Shown: positions 35,181 to 46,041 of the stretch, in pieces
Layout of the letters: the number at the start of each line of letters is the position of its first letter
How positions within the stretch are numbered: the stretch's first letter is position 1
Origin: Liquidambar formosana
Taxonomy: Eukaryota; Streptophyta; Magnoliopsida; Saxifragales; Altingiaceae
Length of the DNA stretch: 64,000 nt
Direction of reading: 5' to 3'
NCBI GenBank assembly: GCA_039720395.1
Contig: CM077823.1
Coordinates: forward strand, 4,888,909 to 4,952,908
The notes under the pieces: model-generated
What the model was told of the DNA's origin: nothing
Databases searched by the model: none
What the model saw: only the letters and a program-made list of their open reading frames with translations
Program-made: the position numbers and the translations under genes

Positions 35181-36090
35181 TTGACTGTGTTAGAATCGAA
35201 ATGCTCTGTTTCATATAGAAGATTGGTTTGACCAAATCCAACACCTAGAGCCTTGGTTCAACGGCATCCCAAATACTCTCTTAGCTCTTTCAAGAATTCT
35301 ATCAAATAGATTGGATGCAAATAGTTTCAACCCAAAGCCAATAAATCTAACCAAAAAATTGTCAATCAAAATAAACTAAAATTTAGAAATGTATGGCAAA
35401 TAACGAATTAAGATCCAATATAGGAATACCATTTGAAGAGAACCACTACTTCCCCAAGAGTAAGGTTGATTGGAACCCAATAAAAGCCCACAACAAAGCC
35501 ATCACAGATGGATATGAGATAATCAAGCAAGAAAATGATAAGAACCAAATGTAAACCAACCCATCATAACCATCACAACAACAAAATGGGTTTTGAGGAC
35601 ATACAGAGAGAGAGAGAGAGAGAGATAACATACATGATCAAAGGTTTTAGCTAAAGATAGTTCATTAGATTAGTTCAATGCATATCGCTGGTCGGAGGAG
35701 ATGATTGTCGGTCAAAAGAGGTCGTCGCCATCGATGAGGGGTTGCTAGTCGGAGGAGGTGATCGGCGATCAAAAGTCATCGGTCGGAGGTGGTACAAATC
35801 AAGGTTGCCATCACTCGCGGGTCGGAGGCCATCAATAGTATTCGAATTGTCGAGGGAGAGAATAGAGGTGAGAGATGGGTGAGTTCTGCCCGACAAAATT
35901 TTCTTCAAGTTTTTCCCCAACTTTCCTTACCTTTTTAAAAGGAAAGTAGTGGTTAGTGTCATTTTCCGCCCTCTTTTCGAGCATAGTTTCTTTCCTTCCT
36001 ATTTTCTTTAGCAACCAAACAAGAGAAACTAGATTCCCCCAAATTTTTTTTCCTTTCCTTCATAAAATCCATGAACCAAACAGAGGGTTA

Positions 36091-36703
36091 AGGAATTTCA
36101 AATATGCAAAAGCATTGGCAATTTTTCAAAGGTTGGGAATTGCTTTCAGGACCAAAAATTGTAGATTGAAAATATAAAATCTGTTAATAGAGGAATACCA
36201 AAGAATTTACACAACTAATTTTCAATGGGTTAAGCTACACGTTATAGTTACTGGCAAAGGCAAAGACACAGTTTGATACAAATTGGAAGAGGAAGATTCA
36301 AAGAGGTAGGTTCTTCTACCAAGTTTCAAGCTACTATATACACACCCTTGCCCTACTATTGTTGTATCGTATCGTTGACACTACATCCAAGGAGATAAAA
36401 GAGTGAACCCACTTGACAAGATCTCTTTGTTTCCTTCTTGCTCGAGGAGGTTCTCACGTTCTATGCATTTTATTAGAAGTGTGAACCTAAGGGGCAATTT
36501 GGCAAGCTAGAAAATCCGGTTAGCTGGGGATATGACTAGCTGATTTTATTTCATCCGTGTTTGCTAAGGGTGTAGATAGTGTTGAGAGGTTCAATTTTGT
36601 TCAAAAAGACTGCATTTTAGGTGCTAACTTAACCACCAGACGTTCTTTGATGAGTACCACACCGGTATGAGATTTGCAGGAAAGAGCGTACTACAGGAAG
36701 AAG
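36091..36703. other. F-box flank, third piece, and junction to copy 3
   Basis: 36091-36335 aligns with 49250-49575 ('tttgatacaaattggaagaggaaga'). 36340-36703 is unique sequence with no gene; F-box homology begins at 36704. Confidence 0.6.
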
Positions 36704-37294
36704 AATCCTACGACCAAAAAGTTCTCTCCTCTTCCTTTCCATTGTCATGAATTTGAGGGTTCTTTGACTGACGTTGTTCTGGTTTTTGATCCTTTGAAAT
36801 CACCCCATTACAAAGTCATTTTCATTCACAACGTGAATGAAGAAGTTCTACAAATCGAATTGACATCTATTCCTTGGAGACTCACTCTCTGAGACCCCCT
36901 TCCTCAGGTGACCCTCTTACTTTCACTGCACCAACTGGTATGTACTTGAGAGACCGCGTCTATTGTAACTGTGCAATTCATTGGTATTGTGAAGGGGATA
37001 CTGCCTTGTATTTTGATACCGATACAGAGTGCTTCAAAACAATGCCAATGCATCAATTCGACAGGGGTTATGTTCAGTGTTTCGGAGGGTCTAGGGGCCA
37101 TTTGCATCAAATTATGACGGACAACCCCTTCAACGCAGAATTTGACATCTGGGAGTTGAAGACAGATTGTTCTGGCTGGTTTATAAGATACCATGTCAAT
37201 CTTGATGCTGTAATAGTCAAATTCCAGGACATAGCTTGGAATCTTCACGAGCCATCTCCTTCAATCCTAACAAGAAGACATCAAGACATCAAAG

Positions 37295-37754
37295 TGTTAG
37301 TATTTTTATGTGGGCTTTACATTGATTGGGTTTTCAGATTGATAAAAACGGGTTGATATGTAGCCTGACATGATATACGGTATAGCCCAATAAATTGTGT
37401 GATCAATTAAGTATTTGGGCTCTAGTGCATCTTGGTCCATGATGAGGGATTATAAAGAGTGGGCCTATTCCTTGTACATCAAGGAGTCCATAATGGGAAA
37501 GACTCCATAAAGTTTCTTTATAAATAGGCCAGGTCCCCTCTACACTCCATAAGTTGAGAACCCTAGTAGCCTGTCCCATTGGTGGCTGCATAAAGTAAGA
37601 GGAGCAAGTAGAGGAAGACCAGCCTTCTGACAGTTTCTTTTGCAGAGAATTACTAGCATGTTATTATGGCTTCCGCAGGTACGCGCTTATTATTTAATTG
37701 TTATTATTATTTTGTGTTCTAGTTTTCTAGTATGGATTTAATATTATTCTATCA
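37295..37754 (+). repeat. 5' LTR of the copia element
   Basis: It has a TATA box (TATAAATA, 37519-37526) preceded by AT-rich U3. It differs from the 3' LTR at three positions: gataaa/gctaaa, gtgcat/gtacat and aagagtg/aagtgtg. Confidence 0.96.
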
Positions 37755-37756
37755 AG

Positions 37757-37769
37757 TGGTATCAGAGCC
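37757..37769 (+). promoter_or_regulatory. Primer binding site, initiator tRNA-Met type
   Basis: TGGTATCAGAGCC starts two bases after the 5' LTR, the standard primer site of plant copia elements. Confidence 0.95.
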
Positions 37770-39280
37770 ATCATACTAGAACTAGAACCAATGATTGAAT
37801 AGTCATGTTTTTGTATGGTGTTCTTATTTAAAATACACATGTTCGTATGCCTAAATAATATTTAAAATAATAATAATTGCTGCAAAAGTGTAAGGTTTTC
37901 TTTTCTCAGAACTTTTCCCGCCGCCGATTAGTTTATTCGGCCAAAAATTCCGAAGCAACCATCTCTCTATAAAACCTGGAAAAAAAAAAAAAAAAAATTT
38001 AGCTTGTTTTGGAAAAGCACATGCTGTTACCATAAATAATTATGTCTTGATTCCAACACTTATTGTCTTGTACTACAAATAAGTGCCTTTTTGCAGCACC
38101 CCACACCAAGCCTATAAGTAGGCTCTTTTTTTTTTTCCCAGAACCTTTTGCTGCCGCCAGAACCCTTTACCAAGCCTTATTTATTTATTTATAAATAAAT
38201 AAATTTAAAAAAAATAAAAATAAAATAAAAATAAAAAAGGATGGGTGAGGCGATGATGCAGAAGAGAGGTATTTTTGAATACCTCGTCAAAGAGAGAGAT
38301 TTGAAGGAGAGAGGTACCAATGCTCGAACCCTGGAAAATATTTAAGGAAAACAAACTTATGCCATTAAGTTACCGAGTACTAGTTGGACCATTTTTTTTT
38401 CATTGAGGATAGTTTTTTTTTTATTTTAAGTCAGAAAGTTTTTTTTTTTTTTTTTTGACTTTTTCATTGGGTTTTGTTTTAAACAATTAAAAAAAAAAAA
38501 TAGTTGGACCATTATTATTTTTTTTTTTAAAGAACTATTATTTAATTATTGTTACATTTTTATTTATTTATTTATTTATGTACTCATTTTTATTTTGTAG
38601 AAGTACATACTTTCCCTAGATAGCATAAATAAATAAATAAAAATGTGAAATTATTCTCAAATCACATATAAAGAAATTTTAGCATGCAAATAAAGAAACT
38701 TGTGATTGAGATTTTGAATGGACATAAAGACTATCCCAGTTTGGGGAATGCCGTTCGCCAAAGTGGGTGGTAGCTGCCAAAGTGGCCCATTCGTGGAGGT
38801 TGACAAAATTTTCTCATTCAATGTATTACGGGATAGGATTGCATTTTTGGGTTGTAACATACAATCACCTGCCCAAAGGAGGTTATTGTGTGTGTCAATT
38901 CAAGGATGGCATAGGGTGACTAATAGGAATGCATAGATTTAGATGGTACTTTCTGCCTAAAGGTGATGGACTTTTCGAAAATCTGTGTAGTTTTTGTTAA
39001 TCAGCCTTATGATAAAGGATTTGGAGAGCACCTATTAGCATATTGTATTCTCTGCCCAAAGGGGAGTTTATGATGATGCACCCAGGGTTCTCACCGTATA
39101 AGACTCATAAAGGTTTATTCGAGCTTATTTACGGGCATATCTAATCAATTGTCCATGTTGATTAGATAAAGAAGTTAATCATCTATTATTTTAATTGCAT
39201 GCATTTTGTTTGGATGATTTATAATTTTTTGTTTATAAATTGTTTCTACAGTTTTCAATTCCTCTGCTCTTACTAGCTAA
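37770..39280 (+). other. Long untranslated leader of the copia element
   Basis: About 1.5 kb between primer site and gag start with no coding sequence. It is rich in A and T runs (37979-37999, 38395-38530) and 'aaataaataaat' stretches. This is longer than the few hundred bases I would expect for this type. A leader intron is possible (ttctacag at about 39243-39250), but not proven. Confidence 0.6.
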
Positions 39281-42200
39281 ATGTCTGCAATTGAAACTTT
39301 GACTGGAAATAACTATGGGAGATGGAAACGGGATGTTGAGATTGCACTTGGTTTAATGGACCTAGACATAGCTCTTGACCCAGAGCCTACCAAACCCACT
39401 GATAGTAGCACTGCAGAACAAAAGGCATATTATGAAAAATGGGTGAGGGCTAACAAGTTGAGTCTGAAAATTATTAAGAGGTCCATATCTGATTCTATTT
39501 TGGGTGCTGTTCCTCATAGTGATAGTGCTTTACAATTCTTTGCTGCGATTGGGAAACGATTCCTAGAATCTGACAAAGCTGAAACTGGAGACCTAATGGA
39601 TAAACTCATGAACATGAAATATGATAATCAATGTGGGGTTAGGGAACATATTATGAAAATGATCAATATTGCATCAAAGCTAGAAGCCCTAAAAGTGCCT
39701 ATAGCCGAACCTTTTCTTGTTTATCATGCCCTTAATACACTTCCCCCTCAATTTAGCCAACTTAAGGTTGCCTATAATGCCCAGCGAGATAAATGGGATT
39801 TGAATGAGCTTATTTCTGTGTGTGCCCAAGAAGAAGAGAGAATCCGTCGTGACAATGTTCAGAGTGCGAATGCTGTCTATCAGCCACAACCAAATAAGGG
39901 ACCTTTCCACAACAATCAGAGGCCTAAATCTAACAACTGTAATGCTCATCGCTCCAATCAGCACCACAAGAACACTAGTCAATCCCACCATCCTCCAGGT
40001 CCTAAACCTAACATCAATAAGGATCAGTGTCGCTTCTGCAAAAGGAAGGGTCATTGGAAGAATAATTGTACAAAGTATAAAGCTTGGTTAGAAAAGAAGA
40101 ACAAATCTGGAGGTAATTTCTTTACCAATGTTTGTTTTGAATCTAGTTTAGTAGATGTTCCCTTAGATTCTTGGTGGATTGATACTGGAGCGTCTATTCA
40201 CATAACTAATTCTTTACAGGGGTTCATAAGCAAACGGAAACCAAATAAGGATGAAGTCAAACTGTTCGTAGGCAATGGAGTTCAAGTTGAAGTTGAGTTC
40301 ATAGGAATTGTTAGGTTGTCATTAGAGTCTGGTTTTTCTCTTATTTTGGAAGATACTGTTTTTGTACCGTCCATGAGGCGGAATTTAATTTCAGTTTCTA
40401 GACTTGATAAATTTGGGTTTTCCTTTAATTTTGGTAATGGAAATTTTCAATTATTCTATGATTCTCGACTTGTTGGTTGCGGTTGCCTATGTGATGGTTT
40501 ATACAGGTTGACTTTAGCCTCTCAAAATGAATCCCTACATGTTGTGAATGTTGGAAAGAAAAGACCATTAATTAAAGAAACTTCTTTTACCTTATGGCAT
40601 AGACGTTTAGATCATATTTCTAAGCCAAGGATAGAAAGATTAATAAAAGATGGTTTTCTTCCTTCTTTAGATTTTAATGATTTTAATACTTGTGTAGACT
40701 GCATAAGAGGAAAATTGACCAAAACAAAAAGGAAAGGGTCTACATGTAGTGAAGGTATTTTAGAAGTCATTCATACTGACATTAGTGGACCTTTGTCTTC
40801 TACCTTGTGTGGGAATAAGTATTTCATAACCTTTATTGATGACTTCTCACGTTATGGATATGTTTACCTCATAAATGAAAAATCTGATGCTCTTGAAAAA
40901 TTTAAAATTTTTAAATTGGAAGTTGAAAAACAATGTGAGAAGGAAATAAAAGTTGTGAGATCAGATCGAGGTGGTGAGTACTACGGTAAATATGATGAAT
41001 CTGGCCAAAATATGGGACCTTTTGCTAAATATTTACAGGATTGTGGAATTGTTGCTCAATATACCATGCCTGGTACTCCTGAGCAGAATGGTGTGGCTGA
41101 GAGACGAAATCGCACTCTTAAGGACATGATGAGGAGTATGATGAGTAGAACCAATTTACCTGAATATCTTTGGGGGGAAGCAATTAAATCAGCCTTATAT
41201 CTTTTGAATAGGGTTCCTAGTAAAGCTGTATCCAAAACTCCTTTTGAATTGTGGACTGGGCGTAAACCTAGCTTATCTCACCTTCGTGTTTGGGGTTATC
41301 CTGCTGAGATTAGAATTTATAATCCACTAGAAAAGAAATTGGACCCTAGATCCACTCCCGGTTTTTTTATTGGGTATCTAGACAGATCTAAAGGATATAG
41401 GTTTTACTGTCCTAATCGCAGCACTAGGATTGTTGAATCTATCACTGCAAAATTTTTAGAGAATGATACAAGTCATAGTGGGAGTTCCACAGTGAGAGAA
41501 GTTGTTCTTGAGCCAGAAAGAATTGTAGTACCTGTACCTTTTGTGCAAGAGAGGATTATTCCTCAAACTGTTGAGAGGGTAAATGTAGAAACAGTTCAGC
41601 AGATTGATCCTCCAAATCCTCCAGAGCATGTTGAGCCAGTTGTTGCTGCACCCGTTAGGAAATCCCAACGAGAAAGGAGATCTGCATTGCCTGATGATTA
41701 CATTGTTTACTTGTTAGAGAATTATTTTAATATAGGTCACCATGTTGATCCTTTTTCATATAGTCAAGCCATTGCTAGTCTTGAATCAGAAAAATGGCTT
41801 GAAGCAATGAAAGATGAGATGCGGTCTATGGAGCATAACGATGTTTGGGATTTGGTGGAGATTCCTTCAAGTGTTAAACCAATTAGGTGCAAATGGGTAT
41901 TCAAGACCAAGATGGATTCGAGAGGGAAAGTTGAACGACACAAGGCTAGATTAGTAGCTAAGGGCTTCACTCAACGAGAGGGCATTGACTACAATGAGAC
42001 TTTTTCCCTTGTTTCATCAAAGGATTCTTTCAGGATTATTATGGAAATAGTGGCTCATTTTGATCTAGAGTTGCATCAAATGAATGTCAAGACAGCTTTC
42101 TTGAATGGGAATCTTCATGAAGATGTTTACATGCATCAGCCTGAGGGTTTTGAAGTGAAAGGCAAGGAAAGTATGGTGTGTAAATTGAAGAAATCCATAT

Positions 42201-43330
42201 ATGGGCTCAAACAAGCATCTCGACAGTGGTATTTAAAATTTGATGAGGTAGTGACATCACTTGGTTTTGTTGAAAACATTATGGACCAGTGCATTTATCT
42301 TAAGGTCAGTGGGAGGAAATTTATTTTTCTTGTGTTATATGTTGATGATATTTTGCTTGCTAGCAGTGACTTGGGATTGCTTCATGAGACCAAACACTTA
42401 TTGTCTTCTCATTTTGAAATGAAAGATCTTGGTGGGGCTTCTTTTGTGCTTGGTATTGAGATTCATCGTGATAGGTCTCGAGGGTTTTTAGGTCTTTCTC
42501 AAAGGGCATATATTGATCGTGTCCTTGAGAAGTTTAATATGAAGACTTGTGCACCTGGTGATGTTCCCATTGTTGTAGGTGATAAGCTTAACAAGAACCA
42601 GTGTCCTCGGAATGAGGTGGAAAGAGCAGCAATGAAGAAATATCCGTATGCTAGTGCTGTTGGGAGTTTGATGTATGCTCAGGTTTGCACTAGGCCAGAT
42701 ATTGCATATGCTGTGAGTGTGCTTAGCAGGTTTCAGTCCAACCCGGGTAAGGAACATTGGCAAGCAGCAAAGAAAGTTATGAGGTATTTGCATAAAACAA
42801 AGCATGTTATGCTTACATATAAGCGGTCTGATAGACTTGAGGTAGTAGGTTATTCAGATTCTGATTTTGCTGGTTGTCGAGATGATTTTAAATGTACCTC
42901 AGGTTATGTTTTTCTTTTGGCTGGAGGAGCTATTTCTTGGAAAAGTGCCAAACAAACTCTTGTGACGTCTTCTACTATGCAGGCAGAGTTTATAGCTTGT
43001 TATTGGGCTACAATACAAGCTGTTTGGTTGCGAAATTTTATTTCTGGGCTCAGAGTAGTTGATTCCATTTCCAGACCCATCACCATATTTTGTGATAATA
43101 GTGCTGCAGTGTTCTTTTCAAAGAACAATAAAAATTTGAATGGTTCTAAACACATGGACATTAAGTATTTGATAGTCAGAGAAAAAGTTAAGGAAGGGCA
43201 GACACTAGTAGAGCATATAGATACAGAGGAAATGATTGCTGATCCATTAACCAAAGGTCTTCACCCTAAATTTTTCAAGAAACATGTTATAGCTATGGGT
43301 ATTGTGGATGACTTTGATGTACTTGGTTAG
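39281..43330 (+). CDS. Copia gag-pol polyprotein (capsid, protease, integrase, RT, RNase H)
   Basis: 1,349 residues, no interruption. Order: gag (UBN2/DUF4219-like start LTGNNYGRWKRDVEIALGL, residues ~7-25); CCHC knuckle CRFCKRKGHWKNNC (250-263); aspartic protease WWIDTGAS (D301); GAG-pre-integrase LWHRRLDH (438-445); integrase core with HTD (D500), SDRGGEY (D562) and PEQNGVAERRN (E601); RT starting near VWDLVEIP (855) with IYGLKQASRQWY and the catalytic YVDD (1020-1023); RNase H with YSDSDFAG (1191) and SSTMQAEF; and the end ADPLTKGL. Protease-integrase-RT order defines Ty1/copia. The frame starts at an ATG after the long leader. All visible catalytic motifs are intact, so the protein may be functional. 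Lineage within copia is not decided here. Confidence 0.96.
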   Translation: MSAIETLTGNNYGRWKRDVEIALGLMDLDIALDPEPTKPTDSSTAEQKAYYEKWVRANKLSLKIIKRSISDSILGAVPHSDSALQFFAAIGKRFLESDKAETGDLMDKLMNMKYDNQCGVREHIMKMINIASKLEALKVPIAEPFLVYHALNTLPPQFSQLKVAYNAQRDKWDLNELISVCAQEEERIRRDNVQSANAVYQPQPNKGPFHNNQRPKSNNCNAHRSNQHHKNTSQSHHPPGPKPNINKDQCRFCKRKGHWKNNCTKYKAWLEKKNKSGGNFFTNVCFESSLVDVPLDSWWIDTGASIHITNSLQGFISKRKPNKDEVKLFVGNGVQVEVEFIGIVRLSLESGFSLILEDTVFVPSMRRNLISVSRLDKFGFSFNFGNGNFQLFYDSRLVGCGCLCDGLYRLTLASQNESLHVVNVGKKRPLIKETSFTLWHRRLDHISKPRIERLIKDGFLPSLDFNDFNTCVDCIRGKLTKTKRKGSTCSEGILEVIHTDISGPLSSTLCGNKYFITFIDDFSRYGYVYLINEKSDALEKFKIFKLEVEKQCEKEIKVVRSDRGGEYYGKYDESGQNMGPFAKYLQDCGIVAQYTMPGTPEQNGVAERRNRTLKDMMRSMMSRTNLPEYLWGEAIKSALYLLNRVPSKAVSKTPFELWTGRKPSLSHLRVWGYPAEIRIYNPLEKKLDPRSTPGFFIGYLDRSKGYRFYCPNRSTRIVESITAKFLENDTSHSGSSTVREVVLEPERIVVPVPFVQERIIPQTVERVNVETVQQIDPPNPPEHVEPVVAAPVRKSQRERRSALPDDYIVYLLENYFNIGHHVDPFSYSQAIASLESEKWLEAMKDEMRSMEHNDVWDLVEIPSSVKPIRCKWVFKTKMDSRGKVERHKARLVAKGFTQREGIDYNETFSLVSSKDSFRIIMEIVAHFDLELHQMNVKTAFLNGNLHEDVYMHQPEGFEVKGKESMVCKLKKSIYGLKQASRQWYLKFDEVVTSLGFVENIMDQCIYLKVSGRKFIFLVLYVDDILLASSDLGLLHETKHLLSSHFEMKDLGGASFVLGIEIHRDRSRGFLGLSQRAYIDRVLEKFNMKTCAPGDVPIVVGDKLNKNQCPRNEVERAAMKKYPYASAVGSLMYAQVCTRPDIAYAVSVLSRFQSNPGKEHWQAAKKVMRYLHKTKHVMLTYKRSDRLEVVGYSDSDFAGCRDDFKCTSGYVFLLAGGAISWKSAKQTLVTSSTMQAEFIACYWATIQAVWLRNFISGLRVVDSISRPITIFCDNSAAVFFSKNNKNLNGSKHMDIKYLIVREKVKEGQTLVEHIDTEEMIADPLTKGLHPKFFKKHVIAMGIVDDFDVLG

Positions 43331-43951
43331 TGGGAGGTTCTTTTATTTTGTAAGGACCCATTAAGTTTTGATTAATAAAATAATTTTTGTTCTATGTGTT
43401 TTATATTATTATGATTGTGCACATAAAGTATGTTTGATGTCAATTTTGAGAATATGATTTATACCATGTACTTATGTCTTATTGCTGTGACATCAATAAA
43501 GATCTCGAGATATAAAGTAAAGACATAAGAGTCTCATTGGAGACATGTGGGCTTCGATTAGAAGCATAAAGGCTTCCTTGTGAGGCATAAAGAGGTTTTA
43601 TGAGAAACCATAAAGAGGACCAAAAATGAATTTAGCAAAATTTTGATCACTTTTAGTATGCTATTTTCATGTCACACTTACTCATCATTTAAAATCCATG
43701 TTGATAGGGATATTAGCATTTGTGACCGTGGAGTGGTCTTATATCACTAAATGATGTAATGGCTTCCATGATTCGATGTTCGTATTCTTATTGGACCGGA
43801 TTAGAATGCTAAGGTGTTTTCATTCAGGCTATATGTATGTGTAGCCACTTAAGTTATTCAACCCGAGAGTCATTTTCAAATAAAATATATATGTATGTAT
43901 TATTTTATTGTTATAAATCAAATAACAATCAATGTAGCCCAAGTGGGAGAA
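43331..43951 (+). other. Copia 3' untranslated region with polypurine tract
   Basis: About 610 bp without coding sequence. It contains a purine-rich stretch with repeated 'ataaag' phrases (43500-43620). The polypurine tract aagtgggaga (43941-43950) lies next to the 3' LTR. Confidence 0.8.
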
Positions 43952-44411
43952 TGTTAGTATTTTTATGTGGGCTTTACATTGATTGGGTTTTCAGATTGCT
44001 AAAAACGGGTTGATATGTAGCCTGACATGATATACGGTATAGCCCAATAAATTGTGTGATCAATTAAGTATTTGGGCTCTAGTACATCTTGGTCCATGAT
44101 GAGGGATTATAAAGTGTGGGCCTATTCCTTGTACATCAAGGAGTCCATAATGGGAAAGACTCCATAAAGTTTCTTTATAAATAGGCCAGGTCCCCTCTAC
44201 ACTCCATAAGTTGAGAACCCTAGTAGCCTGTCCCATTGGTGGCTGCATAAAGTAAGAGGAGCAAGTAGAGGAAGACCAGCCTTCTGACAGTTTCTTTTGC
44301 AGAGAATTACTAGCATGTTATTATGGCTTCCGCAGGTACGCGCTTATTATTTAATTGTTATTATTATTTTGTGTTCTAGTTTTCTAGTATGGATTTAATA
44401 TTATTCTATCA
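43952..44411 (+). repeat. 3' LTR of the copia element
   Basis: Same length as the 5' LTR with three substitutions; ends ...ttctatca and is followed by TSD CAAAG. Confidence 0.96.
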
Positions 44412-44521
44412 CAAAGAAGCTTTGTGATTTGGTGCATTGTGACAAAGATGATGATGATCAGTTTGCATTGGATTATGGATGGTGGGATGCGTATCAATAC
44501 ATTGAGACCTTTCATGTTTGA

Positions 44522-44736
44522 CCATCTAACTTTTCCTAGAATTAACCTGCTCACCTCTGTATGTTTTTGTAGTAAGAACTTGAGTGAATATTTAGCTTAG
44601 CCTAAATATTGTATGTAATTATCTAAACTTGCTGGTAGTGAGAAGCTTTGTGATCGTATAGTTTCCACTGCTGAAGTCAATGTATGTGTTGGATGAAGCT
44701 TGGTTAATTTGTACTATTGTAAATGAGGAATCTCTA
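44522..44736. other. 3' flank of F-box copy 3
   Basis: Aligns with 11099-11260 after copy 1 ('agcctaaatattgtatgta.ttatctaaactt'). Non-coding. Confidence 0.65.
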
Positions 44737-44741
44737 ATTGT

Positions 44742-45096
44742 TGTTGTTGATGACAAAAAATCGCCAACAATCAAGATTTGCATGTCCTCACGTCCTCTTC
44801 TACTATACCTGCAAAAAATTAGTGATCAGAAAATAGGCAAAATAAGCATAGAATGGAGAACATGAGTTGATCATACCTTGTGTGATATGGAACTCCCTAT
44901 TTGTAGTGGGTATCTTACTCCTAATCAGATTAGGAGGGTAGAGTCCTAGTAGGACTTTATATTTGTGATAGAGTTGAATTTAAATTGATAAAATCAATCC
45001 CTTAATTTAGGAATAGATAATTGCATAATTAAAATATTGCTTTATTTGGAGTCCACGTGTCATCCCTATAAAGGGTGGTATTTTTCCCCCACATCA
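44742..45096. mobile_element. Small solo LTR, 355 bp
   Basis: TG...CA ends (TGTTGTTGATG...CCCCCACATCA) with a 5-bp duplication ATTGT (44737-44741 and 45097-45101). The homologous flank after copy 1 (about 11.28 kb) lacks it, which confirms an insertion. A TATA-like 'ctataaag' lies at 45066. Orientation and family are undecided. Confidence 0.65.
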
Positions 45097-45101
45097 ATTG
45101 T

Positions 45102-46041
45102 GATATAAGATGTCTTTTTTTTTTTTTTAACTGAAATTCAGTAATACTTAGAAGCTGGATATTGTAGAACTTTGTTCTTAATCCAGTTGTTATCTTGGTA
45201 AGGTAGATTATACTTGATTAGTCGGTTGTATTGAGATAACTATTATCTCATTGGGGAACAATCATTCCTCTCCAAAATAAGAGGAATAAGTATTTTATTT
45301 CTTTAAGAAATAAAATCATAAAAGGTGGGTTTCACATAATCTTTCCCATTCCATTCTCATTCACATTCTATTTACTCAAACTAAATGCAACCTAATGGTA
45401 TGGCGGATGTGGATTAATGATTATGGAAACCTACGTACGCTTGAAGAAGTAGTGGAAGATCAAACTTTGACTTCTTAATCGCTTAGCTAACCATCCCGGG
45501 TTATTTAATACAAAGTGCATGAGTGGGTAGTGATCTTTCACTTGTTCAAGAATTAATGGAGCTGAAAGTTCAGATATCTTGTTGGTACGAAAAAAAATTG
45601 AATAGATAAAAAAAATAAGAATAATAAATAAATAATGGAAAGAAGAAAGAATTAGTTTTTGAAATCTATACCCAATTCCAAGATCAGCCACAAAATCCGT
45701 ATTCCCATCATTTCACCTTATTTGATCACATTTGACTAAACACACATTAAGGAGGTGCATTTATTGCATTGCTATGACACTCTTTTGACTTTAATTTTCT
45801 AGAATTACCCTTTACTTTTATTAAGATTTATTATTTATTTATTTCTATAACAATTGTAATTATAAAGTCATTTAGGAAAGTAAAAAATGCTGGTAATCTA
45901 ATACCTAGCTGAGCCCAATAAGAAAATACCGGTACTACCTCAACCAAGAAGCGAATGACTTTTAGGTCTAATACAATGTCTCATCTTAATAGGAATGTGA
46001 GATTTGTAAAAGTTTTGGTTTTGATTCTATATAGGTGCATG
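45102..46041. other. F-box flank remnant then unannotated sequence
   Basis: 45102-45250 matches 11300-11510. The rest, to 46041, is AT-rich with no gene I can support. Confidence 0.5.

Larger units (their letters stand above)
31558..36087. mobile_element. PIF/Harbinger-like element, decayed or non-autonomous, 4.53 kb
   Basis: The left end GGCTCTATTTGGTTCG pairs with the reverse complement of the right end (CCCTCTGTTTGGTTCA). A second homologous inverted block lies ~75-100 bp in ('ttgtttggttg.taa.gaaaa'). It is flanked by TTA on both sides (31555-31557 and 36088-36090), the usual PIF/Harbinger duplication. The homologous flank of the intact F-box gene (49.18-49.26 kb) lacks it. A likely first exon of the element's Myb/SANT gene survives (32122-32168). 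No DDE transposase remains. Helitron-like ends are nested inside. Confidence 0.7.
37295..44411 (+). mobile_element. Intact Ty1/copia retrotransposon, 7,117 bp
   Basis: Two 460-bp LTRs (37295-37754, 43952-44411), TG...CA ends, and a perfect TSD CAAAG (37290-37294, 44412-44416). A primer site for initiator tRNA-Met, a polypurine tract, and one uninterrupted gag-pol frame of 1,349 residues are present. The LTRs show only 3 substitutions in 460 bp (0.65%), so the insertion is recent. All parts needed for autonomous movement appear present. It sits in the coding part of F-box copy 3. Confidence 0.97.
36704..44521 (+). pseudogene. F-box/FBA pseudogene, copy 3, split by a copia element
   Basis: Left part 36704-37294, right part 44412-44521. 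It begins at NPTTKKFSPL, so the F-box half is missing. FDPLKSPHYKVIF, LRPPSSGDPLTF, GAIHWY-like CAIHWYCEG, LYFDTDTE and FDIWELKTDCSGWF follow, with a frame change near 36850. About 90 bp are deleted after DIAWNL. The copia element entered at CAAAG; after it comes AAGCTTTGTGATTTGG (KKLCDL) to a TGA at 44519-44521. It was already damaged by truncation, and the insertion finished it. Identity to copy 1 is high. Confidence 0.88.

Noticed and set aside
37403..37591. 62-codon open frame present twice (also 44060-44248)
   Set aside because: It lies within the two LTRs on the minus strand; the repetition comes from the LTR pair.
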